From: Halioglobus japonicus
Lineage (GTDB): Bacteria > Pseudomonadota > Gammaproteobacteria > Pseudomonadales > Halieaceae
NCBI RefSeq assembly: GCF_001983995.1
Contig: NZ_CP019450.1
Location: forward strand, 3,782,001 to 3,846,000
Length of the DNA stretch: 64,000 bases
Direction: 5' to 3'
In this document: positions 17,534 through 27,114 of the stretch, piece after piece
How the letters are laid out: each line of letters opens with the position of its first letter
Numbering within the stretch: position 1 is the first letter of the stretch
Notes under the pieces: model-generated
Databases searched by the model: none
Told to the model about the DNA's origin: nothing
Seen by the model: only the letters and a program-made list of their open reading frames with translations
Program-made: the position numbers and the translations under genes

Positions 17534-18721
17534 ATGTCTAATGAAGTAGCAATTCTCGGCGCCGGCATGCACCCCTGGGGTAAATGGGGCCACAACTTCG
17601 TACAGTATGGTGTGGCTGCGGCCCGCGAAGCCCTGGCGGACGCCGGTGTACCCTGGCAGGACGTAAAGTTTGTGTCCGGCGGTGCCACTGTGCGCTGCGG
17701 CTATCCGGGTTATGTCGCCGGTGCCACCTTTGCCCAGGCACTGGGTTGGCAGGGCGCCGAGGTCAACACCTCCTATGCGGCCTGCGCATCCGGGTCCCAG
17801 GCCCTGGCGGCTGCCCGTAACAAAATCCTCGCCGGTGAGTGCGACGTTGCCCTGGTGGTTGGCGCAGACACCACCCCCAAGGGTTTCCTGGCACCCGCCA
17901 AAGGCTATCGCCCGGAAGATCCAGACTGGGTCCGCTTTTACCTCGGCATTACCAACCCCACGTACTTCGCCCTGTACGCGCGTCGACGCATGGATGTGTA
18001 TGGCGACACCCTGGAGGATTTCGCGGCGGTTAAAGTCAAGAACTCGCGCATCGGCGCGCATAACCCTCGCGCCCGGTACAAGAAACAATTCACCGCTGAA
18101 GACGTGGCCGCCTCTGCCATGGTGGCCGACCCGCTGCGCCTAATGGATATCTGCGCCACCTCCGATGGCGGCGCGGCGCTGATTGTTTCCAGCATTGAGT
18201 ACGCTGAAAAAATCGGCAAAGGCGACGCCCCCCGCGTCGCCGCCATCTCTACCACCACGCCAACGTTTGCCAGCGGCGTGGTTGAGATGCCGGATATCGC
18301 CACCGACTCTGCGGCAGCAGCGGGCATTGAAGCCCACTCTTTCCGTTCCACGCTGCCGCTGAAGGCCTACGAGGAAGCAGGCATTGGCCCTGAAGACGTC
18401 GATCTGGCTGAAGTCTACGACCTCTCTACCGCACTGGAGCTGGACTGGATTGAGGATTTGCAACTGGCACCTCGCGGCGAAGCGGCGGCGTTACTGCGCG
18501 CCGGCGACACAGCGATTGGCGGCAAGATTCCAGTGAACGTGTCCGGCGGTCTGGCCTGTTTTGGCGAGGCGGTACCCGCCCAGGCACTGGCCCAGGTATG
18601 TGAATTAACCTGGCAGCTGCGCGGTGAAGCCGGTGATCGTCAGGTACAGGGCGCCAAGGTAGGAATTACCGCCAACCAGGGTCTCTTTGGCCACGGCTCG
18701 TCTGTCATCGTAAAACGTTAA
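17534..18721 (+). CDS. Thiolase-fold protein, SCP2-thiolase/lipid-transfer type (possible lyase)
   Basis: 395 residues with the SCP2-thiolase scaffold. A nucleophile-like Cys84 lies in SYAACASGSQALAAAR, and the late block NVSGGLACFGEAVPAQ aligns with the thiolase NxSGGxxxxGHPxGATG motif, but the GHP His is missing. The terminal thiolase Cys is also not seen (NQGLFGHGSS). This makes a normal thiolase reaction doubtful. With the DUF35 gene directly upstream it is more likely a retro-aldol lyase or condensing enzyme on an acyl-CoA. Exact chemistry is inference. Confidence 0.82.
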   Translation: MSNEVAILGAGMHPWGKWGHNFVQYGVAAAREALADAGVPWQDVKFVSGGATVRCGYPGYVAGATFAQALGWQGAEVNTSYAACASGSQALAAARNKILAGECDVALVVGADTTPKGFLAPAKGYRPEDPDWVRFYLGITNPTYFALYARRRMDVYGDTLEDFAAVKVKNSRIGAHNPRARYKKQFTAEDVAASAMVADPLRLMDICATSDGGAALIVSSIEYAEKIGKGDAPRVAAISTTTPTFASGVVEMPDIATDSAAAAGIEAHSFRSTLPLKAYEEAGIGPEDVDLAEVYDLSTALELDWIEDLQLAPRGEAAALLRAGDTAIGGKIPVNVSGGLACFGEAVPAQALAQVCELTWQLRGEAGDRQVQGAKVGITANQGLFGHGSSVIVKR

Positions 18722-18729
18722 TCCACACT

Positions 18730-18750
18730 GGGGCAACGGTGCGTCGCCCC
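18730..18750. terminator. GC-rich hairpin between convergent genes
   Basis: GGGGC...ACG / CGT...GCCCC with one mismatch in the 34-base gap between the thiolase-like gene and the convergent cytochrome gene. There is no T run, so it is only a candidate transcription end point. Confidence 0.35.
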
Positions 18751-18755
18751 GGCCT

Positions 18756-19172
18756 TCACTGCTCGACCTGCACCGCCGTCGCCTGCAGCAAATAGGCGAT
18801 CAGGTCAGCCCGATCCTGCGGATCCGGCACGCCCAGGCTCATCATGGTGGTATCCGGAAACATCTCCATCGGTGACTCCAGCCAGGCGTACATCAGCTGC
18901 GGTGTCCACACAAATTCGGCCTGGGCAAACGTCTCGGAGTAGTAGCGAAACCCTTTCTGCTTACCCGCCACCATTCCGAATATACCGCTCAGGTTGGGAC
19001 CGTTATTGTGACCCACATAGGCCTCTGGATAGTGACAGGTCCGGCAGGGGGCAAACACCAATCGCCCACGCTCGGCACTTCCCTGGGGCAGCGTGCTCGA
19101 GACCTCGGGCAACTGCGCTTGTGCCACACCTGCGAACAGTGCCAGCGATATCAGCAAGACCACTCTTAACAT
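18756..19172 (-). CDS. Periplasmic class I cytochrome c
   Basis: 138 residues. The signal peptide ends near GVAQAQ. The haem c attachment site is PCRTCH, and a Met ligand is likely in FPDTTMMSLGVPDPQDRADLIAYL, the usual mono-haem pattern. ATG 19172 overlaps the flavoprotein stop (TGATG) and has GGAG upstream, so a TTG one codon earlier is not needed. Tight coupling to a Tat-exported FAD dehydrogenase suggests it takes electrons from that enzyme in the periplasm. Confidence 0.88.
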   Translation of the reverse strand: MLRVVLLISLALFAGVAQAQLPEVSSTLPQGSAERGRLVFAPCRTCHYPEAYVGHNNGPNLSGIFGMVAGKQKGFRYYSETFAQAEFVWTPQLMYAWLESPMEMFPDTTMMSLGVPDPQDRADLIAYLLQATAVQVEQ

Positions 19173-20700
19173 CAAGCCGCTCCTGCTGCGGCGCGCCCTG
19201 CCCGGCGGCCGAAAAAAGTTGCGTCGCCCAGCGAAAGACCACTGGCAATGTAGGGCGCGGTAGGCAGCCCCGCGGTATTGCGTCCCGCGGCATACAAGCC
19301 GGGAATCGGCTCACCGAAGCTGCTGATGACTTCGCCGTCGAGGCTGGTGTGCAGGCCGCCAAAGGTATGTACCGGGAAGAACGCCTTGTCGACGGACAAG
19401 TCCCAGGCCTGGAAGGGTGGCGCCTGCAGCGGTCGCAAAAACGCCGAGGCTTTGCGAAACATCGGATCCTCTCCCCGGGCGGCGAACCGATTAAAGTAGG
19501 CGACCGTGTTTTGCAGGCTGCCGCGCGGCAGTCGCAGCTGATCTGCCAGGCCACCCACAGAGTTGCTCTGGGCCACCATCGGGAAGTTATCCTGATCGTA
19601 GCCAAAGGTGCTGAACTGGTCGGTAATCAGCCATGCCTGACCGCCCTGATGAAAGGCGATATGGTGACCGAGCACGCCATGGTAAGCATCCTCAGCCACA
19701 AAGCGCTGACCCACGTTATTGATTAACAGCCCCGCCAGCGTGTGTTCAGGCGGATAAATCGGCGCGATGGCAAACCCCTCGTGCATCCGCAATGCCGCAG
19801 CGCCTGCGGAAATTCCCATCTTAATGCCCTGCCCCTGATCGCCGGCATTGCCCCAGGGCACTGAGCAATCCGCCAGCTGCGGCGCATACAACTCGAGCAT
19901 CTCCCGGTTGTGAATAAAGCCGCCACAGGCCAATACCACGCCGCGTAAGGCCTTGATTCGCTGGCGCCTGCCAGCGCCATCCTCTACCAGCATGCCGACC
20001 ACGCGACCATCACTCTCGGTCACCAGGTGTTTCGCGGAGGTTTTGGTGCGTATTCTCACGCCCGCCGCGGCGGCCTTGGCGAGTAGCACTTCCATTAATT
20101 TGCGACCGCCATTCATGCCCCGCACACCGGGTACATGCCCGCGGGGAGCGGGCCTGGCAAGGTCGCGGGCAGGCCAGGCCTGCTCGGTGCCGGAAAAGTA
20201 CAGGGACTCGTCGCCCATCGGCAGACCTTTGGCGGCAGTGAACCCCCGCCGAACGGCACGCCCTGTTGCAGCAGCCAGTCAAAGTGCGCCACTGATTCCT
20301 CGCAGTACAGCTGTACCTTGGGGAGCGAGACGCCCGGGCCACTGACATCTTTAAGAAACCGGTACATTTCCACAATAGAATCGTCGATCTTGTTGGACTT
20401 TTGCAGTGCAGTGCCGCCACCTGCGTAGATAACGCCGCCTGACATCGCTGAACTGCCGCCCGGCTGCCCCAGTGACTCGATCAGCAGCACCCGGGCCCCG
20501 GCAGCGGACGCTTCCAGTGCAGCACAAATGCCTGCTGCACCGGAGCCCGCCACGAGTACGTCTGTCGTCAGATCCCAGCCACCAATCGAGGCCGCAGGCA
20601 GCGCGGCAGCACCCGCCGCGGCGGAGGTGACCGCGGCTGCGCCGGCCCCGAGTAGGGCGCGGCGGCTCAGGCCTTTTGAGTGCTCGGGGGAATCTGACAA
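19172..20700 (-). CDS. Tat-exported FAD-dependent dehydrogenase (FAD_binding_2, ketosteroid-dehydrogenase/fumarate-reductase type), frame broken by 1-base deletion
   Basis: The N-terminus carries a twin-arginine signal (SRRALLGAGAAA), then the dinucleotide fold VLVAGSGAAGICAALEASAAG and GGSSAMSGGVIYAGGG. Frame is lost at a C run of five (20243-20247, + strand). One added base gives GVPFGGGFTAAKGLPMGDESLYFSGTE-like continuity, and the rest ends with IPGLYAAGRNTAG and YIASGLSLGDATFFGRRAG. The restored length is near 509 residues. It oxidises a CH-CH or ring bond in the periplasm and probably passes electrons to the coupled cytochrome c. Substrate unknown. Confidence 0.87.
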
Positions 20701-20709
20701 ATCAGTCTC

Positions 20710-21165
20710 TCACGGAAAAAATCGGCTAATAGTATCTATGACACAGGCCGGGCGCTCGCCGCCCTCGATCTCGATGGTCATGCGTACCACCACCTGTACA
20801 CCGCCCTTGAGCTCTTCGGCGCTAATGACTTCGCCCACGCCGCGAACTCGACTGCCGACGGGTACGGCGGCCGGGAAACGCACTTTCTCACAGCCATAGT
20901 TCACACCCATGGAAGTATTTCGCACCTCCATGATCTGCGGCAGAAACAGATTGGCCAGTGACAGGGTCAGGTAGCCGTGGGCAATGGTTGCACCAAACGG
21001 GCCTTCGGCCGCTTTTTCAGGGTCGACGTGAATCCACTGGTGATCGCCGGTTGCGTCGGCGAACAGATTGATACGCTGCTGGTCAATTTCCAGCCAGTCG
21101 CTGTGACCCAGCTGCCGGCCAACGGCCCCCAGCAAATCGGCGGGTTGTTCAAAAATGGTAGGCAT
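20710..21165 (-). CDS. MaoC-like (R)-specific enoyl-CoA hydratase
   Basis: 151 residues, hot-dog fold. The family motif FADATGDHQWIHVDPEKA contains the catalytic Asp and His, followed by GPFGATIAHGYLTLSL. It hydrates enoyl-CoA in beta-oxidation-type breakdown. ATG 21165 has a GGGAGAGAG site ahead, so the seven-residue longer frame from 21186 is not used. It sits upstream of, and in the same direction as, the flavoprotein and cytochrome genes (9-base gap). Confidence 0.88.
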   Translation of the reverse strand: MPTIFEQPADLLGAVGRQLGHSDWLEIDQQRINLFADATGDHQWIHVDPEKAAEGPFGATIAHGYLTLSLANLFLPQIMEVRNTSMGVNYGCEKVRFPAAVPVGSRVRGVGEVISAEELKGGVQVVVRMTIEIEGGERPACVIDTISRFFP

Positions 21166-21266
21166 TAAACGCTCTCTCCCTGACATGTGAATCAGCAGGA
21201 CTATAGCACCGGCTGTCAGCTGATCTCAGCTCAGCCGGTTTAAGCAGATTCACCACCAGCTGCACA

Positions 21267-21294
21267 TTGCAAAGAATAGGACCTCGTCTATAGT
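21267..21294 (+). promoter_or_regulatory. Probable sigma-70 promoter of mscS
   Basis: TTGCAA and TATAGT are spaced by 16 bases, about 40 bases ahead of the mscS start. The gene has a good AAAGGA site before ATG 21336. Confidence 0.5.
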
Positions 21295-21335
21295 TTAAGA
21301 AGTCTTTTCCAATAAAAACCAAAGGAATCCGTTTT

Positions 21336-22151
21336 ATGGATATGAATTCTGTCTTGGACGTTTACATTCTCCCCTGGGGAATCAAAATTGCGCTAGCGCT
21401 GGCCATTTTCATCGTCGGTCGCGCGCTGGTATCCAGCGTTGTCGGCGTTGCCGACAAGTTTATGCGTGGCCGCGGCATGGACGACATTCTGGTGAAGTTC
21501 CTGTGCTCTATTCTGCGCTGGGTTCTTCTTCTGTTCGTTGTTATTGCCGCGCTCAGCCAGTTGGGCATCGACACCACCTCACTGGTGGCCCTGCTCGGTG
21601 CAGCCGGTCTCGCCATTGGCCTGTCGCTGCAATCCTCGCTGTCGAACTTCGCCTCCGGCGTAATGCTGATTATTTTCCGTCCGTTTACCAAGGGGCACTT
21701 TGTGGAAGTCGCCGGTACTTCAGGTTCGGTGGATGCGATCAGCATTTTCACAACCACGCTGACAACGCCGGATAACAAGGAAGTGATTGTTCCCAATGGC
21801 GCTGTGCTGGGTAACAATATCGTCAACTACTCTGCCCGGCCCACACGTCGGGTCGATATGGTCTTTGGTATCGGCTATGACGATGACCTGAAAAAGGCCA
21901 AGGAAATCCTCGAAGCCATCGTCGCCGCCGACGAACGTGTGCTGGCCGAACCCGCACCGGTGGTTGCCCTGGGCGAGCTCGCAGATTCCAGTGTTAATTT
22001 CCTGGTACGGCCCTGGGTGAACGCTGAGGACTACTGGGGGGTACTGTGGGACACCACCGAGGCGGTGAAGCTGAAGTTCGACGAATCCGGTATCAGCATT
22101 CCCTACCCGCAGATGGACATTCACATGGATCAGGCCAACAGCGCCGACTGA
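21336..22151 (+). CDS. mscS: Small-conductance mechanosensitive channel MscS family
   Basis: 271 residues with three N-terminal membrane segments. The pore helix LLGAAGLAIGLSLQSSLSNFASGVMLI is glycine/alanine patterned. The MscS cytoplasmic vestibule follows (FRPFTKGHFVEVAG, TTLTTPDNKEVIVPNGAVLGNNIVNYS). It releases solutes on hypo-osmotic shock. Length matches E. coli MscS (286) closely. It stands alone with its own promoter and a downstream hairpin. Confidence 0.93.
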   Translation: MDMNSVLDVYILPWGIKIALALAIFIVGRALVSSVVGVADKFMRGRGMDDILVKFLCSILRWVLLLFVVIAALSQLGIDTTSLVALLGAAGLAIGLSLQSSLSNFASGVMLIIFRPFTKGHFVEVAGTSGSVDAISIFTTTLTTPDNKEVIVPNGAVLGNNIVNYSARPTRRVDMVFGIGYDDDLKKAKEILEAIVAADERVLAEPAPVVALGELADSSVNFLVRPWVNAEDYWGVLWDTTEAVKLKFDESGISIPYPQMDIHMDQANSAD

Positions 22152-22158
22152 CACTGAC

Positions 22159-22182
22159 GCGGGCGCAGCGAGCTGCGCCCGC
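22159..22182 (+). terminator. Strong hairpin after mscS
   Basis: 10-base-pair perfect stem GCGGGCGCAG / CTGCGCCCGC with a 4-base loop, 8 bases after the mscS stop. There is no T run, so termination may need Rho. Confidence 0.45.
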
Positions 22183-22325
22183 CACTCCCCCCGGGGTCCA
22201 GCAGGCGCCCCAAAGCGCTAATCCAGAACGGCCAAATCACGCGTAACTACCGGATATTACAAGTTTTTCACAGAGCGAAAAGGCGCGCTGTGGTATAAAC
22301 AGGCCTTTCACTGACGGACGGATCC

Positions 22326-23624
22326 GTGGCTTCCATCAAAAAACAAACGCTAGTTTCTGCCTTGCTGCTTGGCGGTGCCGCTACCATCGCGGCCATACTT
22401 TTCCTGAACCGCCCCCCGGCGCAAATGGCCGAGCCCGAGTATCGGCCGGTAACCATTGATGTCGCCGTGGCCGTCAAGGAAACCATTAATGTTCACGTTC
22501 AGGCGCAGGGAACGGTGACCCCGCTGCGTGAAACGGCGTTGCTGTCGGAAGTCTCCGGACGCATTATCGAAACGGCCGAAAACTTCCTCGTGGGTGGATT
22601 CGTCTCCAAGGGCGATGTGCTCATGCGTATCGACCCCCGCGATTACCAGACCGACCTGCTCCGCGCCCAGGCCTCTGTAGAGTCTGCCGAGAGCAACCTG
22701 GCCCAGGAAAAGGGCCGTGCTGAAGTCGCCCTGCGCGAGTGGCAGAAACTGCCCGCCAATGCCCAGCGCAGTCAGGAAGCCAAGGACCTGTACCTCCGCA
22801 AACCCCAGTTGGAACAAGCCGAGGCTCAGTTGCTGGCAGCCATGGCTGACCTGAACACGGCGCGCGATCGCCTCGAACGCACCGTGATCAAAGCGCCCTA
22901 CAACGCGATCATTCGCAGCAAGGACAGCGAACTGGGACAATTTGTCGGCGCCGGCACCCGTCTCGCCGCCGTATTCTCTGTCGACCAGGCCGAGGTGCGA
23001 CTGCCCATTCCCCAGAGCAAGCTCGATTATCTGGCCCTGCCGGGTGTGTCTGGCTACGACGATGGCGCCAGCATCGATCTCTACACCGACGTAGCCGGTG
23101 AGGTAAAGCATTGGCCTGCGCGCCTGCATCGCACCGAAGGTGTGTTTGATGAACGCTCCCGAGTGCTTTACACCGTGGCCCGCGTCGATGATCCCTACGC
23201 CCTCAACACCCCCGATCGTGAGCCTCTGCGACTGGGCACGTTCGTGAACGCCGATATTTCAGGTCGTAACTTCGACGACATCGTCGCCCTGCCCCGTTAT
23301 ATTCTGCGCGCCGGTAATCTGGTCTGGGTCATCGACGAAGACAATCTGCTGCGCAACCGCAGAGTCGAAGTTCTGCGTACCGGCGGCGACACCATTTACG
23401 TTGGCGCCGGTCTGGATGACGGCGATCGTGTCTCGCTGACGTCGCTTGACGCGTCACTCATTGGCACCAAGGTAGAGATCAACTCCAGCACCGATAGCGA
23501 TGTACTCAATGGCGGCGGTGAACCTGTCATTCCGGAAGAAACGCCGGAGGACGTTTTTGAGGCCCCCCTGGAAAGTACACTCGAAGACACGCTCGAGCCT
23601 ATTGCAGCGGCGGTCGCTGAATGA
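22326..23624 (+). CDS. RND efflux system periplasmic adaptor (membrane fusion protein)
   Basis: 432 residues from GTG 22326. An N-terminal anchor (VSALLLGGAATIAAILFL) precedes the HlyD/AcrA-type order. That order is the barrel-sandwich half VQAQGTVTPLRETALLSEVSGRI, a helical hairpin (residues about 110-180), the second lipoyl half IKAPYNAIIRSKDSELGQFVGAGTRLAAVFS, and beta-barrel and proximal domains. The C-terminal 40 residues are acidic. It overlaps the permease gene (ATGA), so the two form one pump; the outer-membrane channel gene is not nearby. Confidence 0.92.
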   Translation: MASIKKQTLVSALLLGGAATIAAILFLNRPPAQMAEPEYRPVTIDVAVAVKETINVHVQAQGTVTPLRETALLSEVSGRIIETAENFLVGGFVSKGDVLMRIDPRDYQTDLLRAQASVESAESNLAQEKGRAEVALREWQKLPANAQRSQEAKDLYLRKPQLEQAEAQLLAAMADLNTARDRLERTVIKAPYNAIIRSKDSELGQFVGAGTRLAAVFSVDQAEVRLPIPQSKLDYLALPGVSGYDDGASIDLYTDVAGEVKHWPARLHRTEGVFDERSRVLYTVARVDDPYALNTPDREPLRLGTFVNADISGRNFDDIVALPRYILRAGNLVWVIDEDNLLRNRRVEVLRTGGDTIYVGAGLDDGDRVSLTSLDASLIGTKVEINSSTDSDVLNGGGEPVIPEETPEDVFEAPLESTLEDTLEPIAAAVAE

Positions 23625-26600
23625 GCACACAGGATCAGTCACGCTCAGGCATTATCGCCTGGTTCGCGCGCAACCCGGTTGCCGCCAACCTGTTAATGCT
23701 CATCATCATCACCGTCGGCCTCGGCAGCGCGTTCAGTATCCAGCGCGCCATTTTCCCAGCCTTCGACTTCCAGGTGATATTCATCAATATCCCCTATCCG
23801 GGGGCAGCGCCCGAGGAAGTTGAACAGGGCCTGATCATGAAGGTCGAGGAAGCCATTAACGACCTCGACGGCATTAAACGTATTGAATCCGACTCCCTGG
23901 AATCCTTCGGTCGGGTGATTATTGAACCCCAGGACGGCGTTCCCATAGCCCGACTCTATAACGACGTCCAGAATCGCATCGACGGTATCAGTACCTTCCC
24001 GGCCGATGCTGAAGAGCCGATTCTCATCCAGCCAGATCTGCTGTTCGCCGCTGTCACCATCCAGATCTCAGGCGCTCTTGATGAGCGCAGCATGAAAGCC
24101 CTCGCGGATGAAGTACGTCGCGAACTGCTGACCTTCCCAGAAGTCTCTTCAGCAACAGTGGTCGGTGCCCGCGATTACGAGATCTCCGTGGAGATTTCCG
24201 AGCCGCTGCTACGCGAGTACCACCTCACCCTGGCCGAAGTGGCAAACACCATCTCGGTCTCGTCGCTCGACCTGCCCTCAGGCTCGGTACAAACCCGCAA
24301 TGGCGATATCATGCTGCGCACCCTGGGCCAGGCCTACGTACAGCAGGACTTTGAGAACATCGTCCTGAAAACCTGGCCAGACGGCACACGCCTTATGCTC
24401 GGGGATATAGCGACGGTGCGCGACGGGTTTGTCGACGGCTCCGGCTATGCCTCTTTCAACGGGGAATACTCGCTCGGCATCAACGTGTTCTCCATGGGCA
24501 AGCAGGACATCGTCGAAACCGCCAGAATCGCCAAGGATTACGTCGCCCAGAAACAGGCTTCTCTGCCCGATGGCGTAAAGCTCGATATCTGGGCCGACAC
24601 GACTTATTACCTCGAAGAACGTCTGGGCATGATGGTGAAAAACCTCGCCGTGGGCGCTCTACTGGTATTCATCACCCTGGCCCTGTTCCTGGAGATTAAA
24701 CTGGCCTTCTGGGTCATGATAGGTATTCCCGTTTGCTTCCTGGGCGCCATGGCCATCATCAATACGCCCTATATCGATTCCAGCCTAAACATGATCAGCC
24801 TGTTCGGCTTTATCCTGGTGCTGGGTATCGTGGTCGACGATGCGATCATCATGGGTGAAAGTGCCTATTCGGAAACCGAGGCCCACGGGCACAGCGTCAA
24901 TAATGTGATTAATGGCGTTTACCGTGTAGCCACTCCCGCTACATTCGGGGTACTGACGACGATCGTCGCCTTCACACCAACGTTGTTCGTACAAGGTGTG
25001 TTCGCACCCATGCCCGCAGCGATGGGCTGGGTAGTGATTCTTTGCCTGGTGTTCTCGCTGATCGAATCCAAGTGGATTCTTCCGGCCCACCTGGCCCACA
25101 GCCGACCGACGAAGAACCCGATTCTGCTCTCTATCGACAACGTCCAGGAAAAAGTAAACGCGCGGCTGCGCCACTTTATCGACAATCGCTACCGCCCCAC
25201 GGTAGAGCGGTGTGTGGCCAATCGCTATGTCACCCTGGCGAGCTTCCTTGCCGTCTTCATCCTGTGCGCGGGCCTGGTGCTAGGCGGGGTCGTCAGAACC
25301 GTGATATCGCCCCACACACCGGGTGAATTTGTGCAGGTCGAGCTAAGCATGCGCGACGGCACGCCGGAAGAGCGCACCGTCGAAGCGGTACAGACCATTG
25401 TGGCAACGCTGCACGAAGTTGACCGGGAATACCGCCGCAAGAACAACACCGATGCAGGCCTCGTTGCGCATGTGGGCGCCTTCGCCTATGACGACACTGA
25501 AGGGCGTATCGACATCGAGTTGACCAAGCAGGACACGCGCAAGCTGTCCAACGAAGAAGTGATCAGCAGGGTTCGTGACAAGTTGGGCATTATCCATGGC
25601 GCCGACGTACTGGGCTTCCAGTCATCTGACGGCCCTAACTTTGGTCCCGAAGTTTCCTTCGACCTGATGCACCCGGACTTCAATGCGCTGCGCAAGGCAT
25701 CCGAAGAACTGGTTGAACACCTGCGCAAGTACGATGGACTCAGTGACATTCGCAACGGCGCTGCCGACACACGTGAAGAGTTCCATATCGATCTGCTACC
25801 CGAGGGCGAAGCGTTGGGCCTGACCCGCTACGAACTCGGCAGCCAGGTCCGACATGCGTTTTACGGGGCCGAGGCACAGCGCATCCAGCGGGGCATTGAT
25901 GAAATCAAGGTAATGGTTCGCTACCCGATCGCCGACCGTGAGACCGTCGCCAGCCTGGACAACATGTATATCCGCACGCCCTCGGGTGACGAGGTGCCGT
26001 TCGATACAGTAGCCCAGATCAACACCCGCGAAGGTCTGCAGAAAATCACTCGCATCAACTTCCGTCGCGCCGCCGAGGTTACCGCCGAGGCCGACACCAC
26101 GATTGTTGAGCCCGCCAAGGTCATGAGCGAGGTGATCTCGGATGTTCTGCCTGAGTTAGCGCAGAAATATCCCGGCCTCACCTGGGATAAATCAGGCCTT
26201 GCGGACGAAGAGACCAAGATGGTAACGAGCATGCTCATCGGCTTTGCGCTGTCCATGTTCGGCATATACGCACTACTGGCTATCCCGACCAAGTCCTATC
26301 TACAGCCGCTCATCATCATGGGTGTGATCCCCTTTGGCATGATTGGCGCCGTGGTCGGCCACTGGATATTCGGCCACGCCATCAGCATGATGTCGCTAAT
26401 GGGCATTATCGCGCTGTCGGGCGTGGTGGTGAATGACAGCCTGATTCTGGTCGACTATGTGAACAAGGCCGTCGCCCAGGGCCGCGACAAATACCAGGCA
26501 ATCATCGAGGCCGGCTGCCGCCGGTTCCGCGCGATCATGCTCACCTCGATGACCACATTCCTGGGTCTGTTCCCGATGCTGCTGGAGCGCAGCGCCCAGG

Positions 26601-26761
26601 CGCAGTTTATGGTACCAATGGCGATTTCACTGGCCGTAGGTATTGTCTTCGCAACAGTCATCACGCTGCTGCTGGTACCGAGCCTGTATATGATTCTTGA
26701 CGACCTGGGCAGGCTGTTCAGCGATGCCGACGAGTCGCCGGCAGCAGCTGAAACTGCTTAG
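23621..26761 (+). CDS. RND multidrug efflux permease (AcrB/HAE1 family)
   Basis: 1046 residues, normal for AcrB-like inner-membrane pumps, with 12 predicted membrane segments and two large periplasmic loops. TM4 carries the proton-relay pair in VLGIVVDDAIIMGESAYSE, and the second half repeats the pattern (SGVVVNDSLILVDYVNKA). It exports toxic compounds in exchange for protons, working with the adaptor just upstream. The substrate range is not predictable. The gene end overlaps the convergent dgkA by 4 bases. Confidence 0.93.
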   Translation: MSTQDQSRSGIIAWFARNPVAANLLMLIIITVGLGSAFSIQRAIFPAFDFQVIFINIPYPGAAPEEVEQGLIMKVEEAINDLDGIKRIESDSLESFGRVIIEPQDGVPIARLYNDVQNRIDGISTFPADAEEPILIQPDLLFAAVTIQISGALDERSMKALADEVRRELLTFPEVSSATVVGARDYEISVEISEPLLREYHLTLAEVANTISVSSLDLPSGSVQTRNGDIMLRTLGQAYVQQDFENIVLKTWPDGTRLMLGDIATVRDGFVDGSGYASFNGEYSLGINVFSMGKQDIVETARIAKDYVAQKQASLPDGVKLDIWADTTYYLEERLGMMVKNLAVGALLVFITLALFLEIKLAFWVMIGIPVCFLGAMAIINTPYIDSSLNMISLFGFILVLGIVVDDAIIMGESAYSETEAHGHSVNNVINGVYRVATPATFGVLTTIVAFTPTLFVQGVFAPMPAAMGWVVILCLVFSLIESKWILPAHLAHSRPTKNPILLSIDNVQEKVNARLRHFIDNRYRPTVERCVANRYVTLASFLAVFILCAGLVLGGVVRTVISPHTPGEFVQVELSMRDGTPEERTVEAVQTIVATLHEVDREYRRKNNTDAGLVAHVGAFAYDDTEGRIDIELTKQDTRKLSNEEVISRVRDKLGIIHGADVLGFQSSDGPNFGPEVSFDLMHPDFNALRKASEELVEHLRKYDGLSDIRNGAADTREEFHIDLLPEGEALGLTRYELGSQVRHAFYGAEAQRIQRGIDEIKVMVRYPIADRETVASLDNMYIRTPSGDEVPFDTVAQINTREGLQKITRINFRRAAEVTAEADTTIVEPAKVMSEVISDVLPELAQKYPGLTWDKSGLADEETKMVTSMLIGFALSMFGIYALLAIPTKSYLQPLIIMGVIPFGMIGAVVGHWIFGHAISMMSLMGIIALSGVVVNDSLILVDYVNKAVAQGRDKYQAIIEAGCRRFRAIMLTSMTTFLGLFPMLLERSAQAQFMVPMAISLAVGIVFATVITLLLVPSLYMILDDLGRLFSDADESPAAAETA

Positions 26762-27111
26762 GTCAGATAGGGAAGGAAAAGCAGCGCGCCAATGATCACG
26801 GCACCCAGTGCCGTGACCAGAACACTGGCGGCAGCCACGTCCTTGGCCTTGCCGATCAACGGGTGGTGGTCAGGCACGGCAGCATCGCATAGATGCTCCA
26901 GCGCAGTGTTAAGCCCCTCCGCCAACCACACGATTGCGATCGTCAATACCAGGACCTGCCAGTCGCTGCGGCTCAGCTCCACCAGCCACCCCAGCGCCAC
27001 CACTACCACGGTAGCGGACAGGTGAATCTGGGCATGGGGTTCAGCCAGCAGCGTCTTGACGCCACGCAGTGCGTGGCCAAAGCTGATTACCCGCTGCGAA
27101 AGCCAACGCAA
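26758..27111 (-). CDS. dgkA: Diacylglycerol kinase (DgkA family)
   Basis: 117 residues with three membrane helices. The DgkA signature is AEGLNTALEHLCDAA followed by GKAKDVAAASVLVTALGAV. The enzyme phosphorylates diacylglycerol (or undecaprenol in some relatives) at the inner membrane. It starts 3 bases after sppA and is likely co-transcribed with it. Confidence 0.9.
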   Translation of the reverse strand: MRWLSQRVISFGHALRGVKTLLAEPHAQIHLSATVVVVALGWLVELSRSDWQVLVLTIAIVWLAEGLNTALEHLCDAAVPDHHPLIGKAKDVAAASVLVTALGAVIIGALLFLPYLT

Positions 27112-27114
27112 AGC

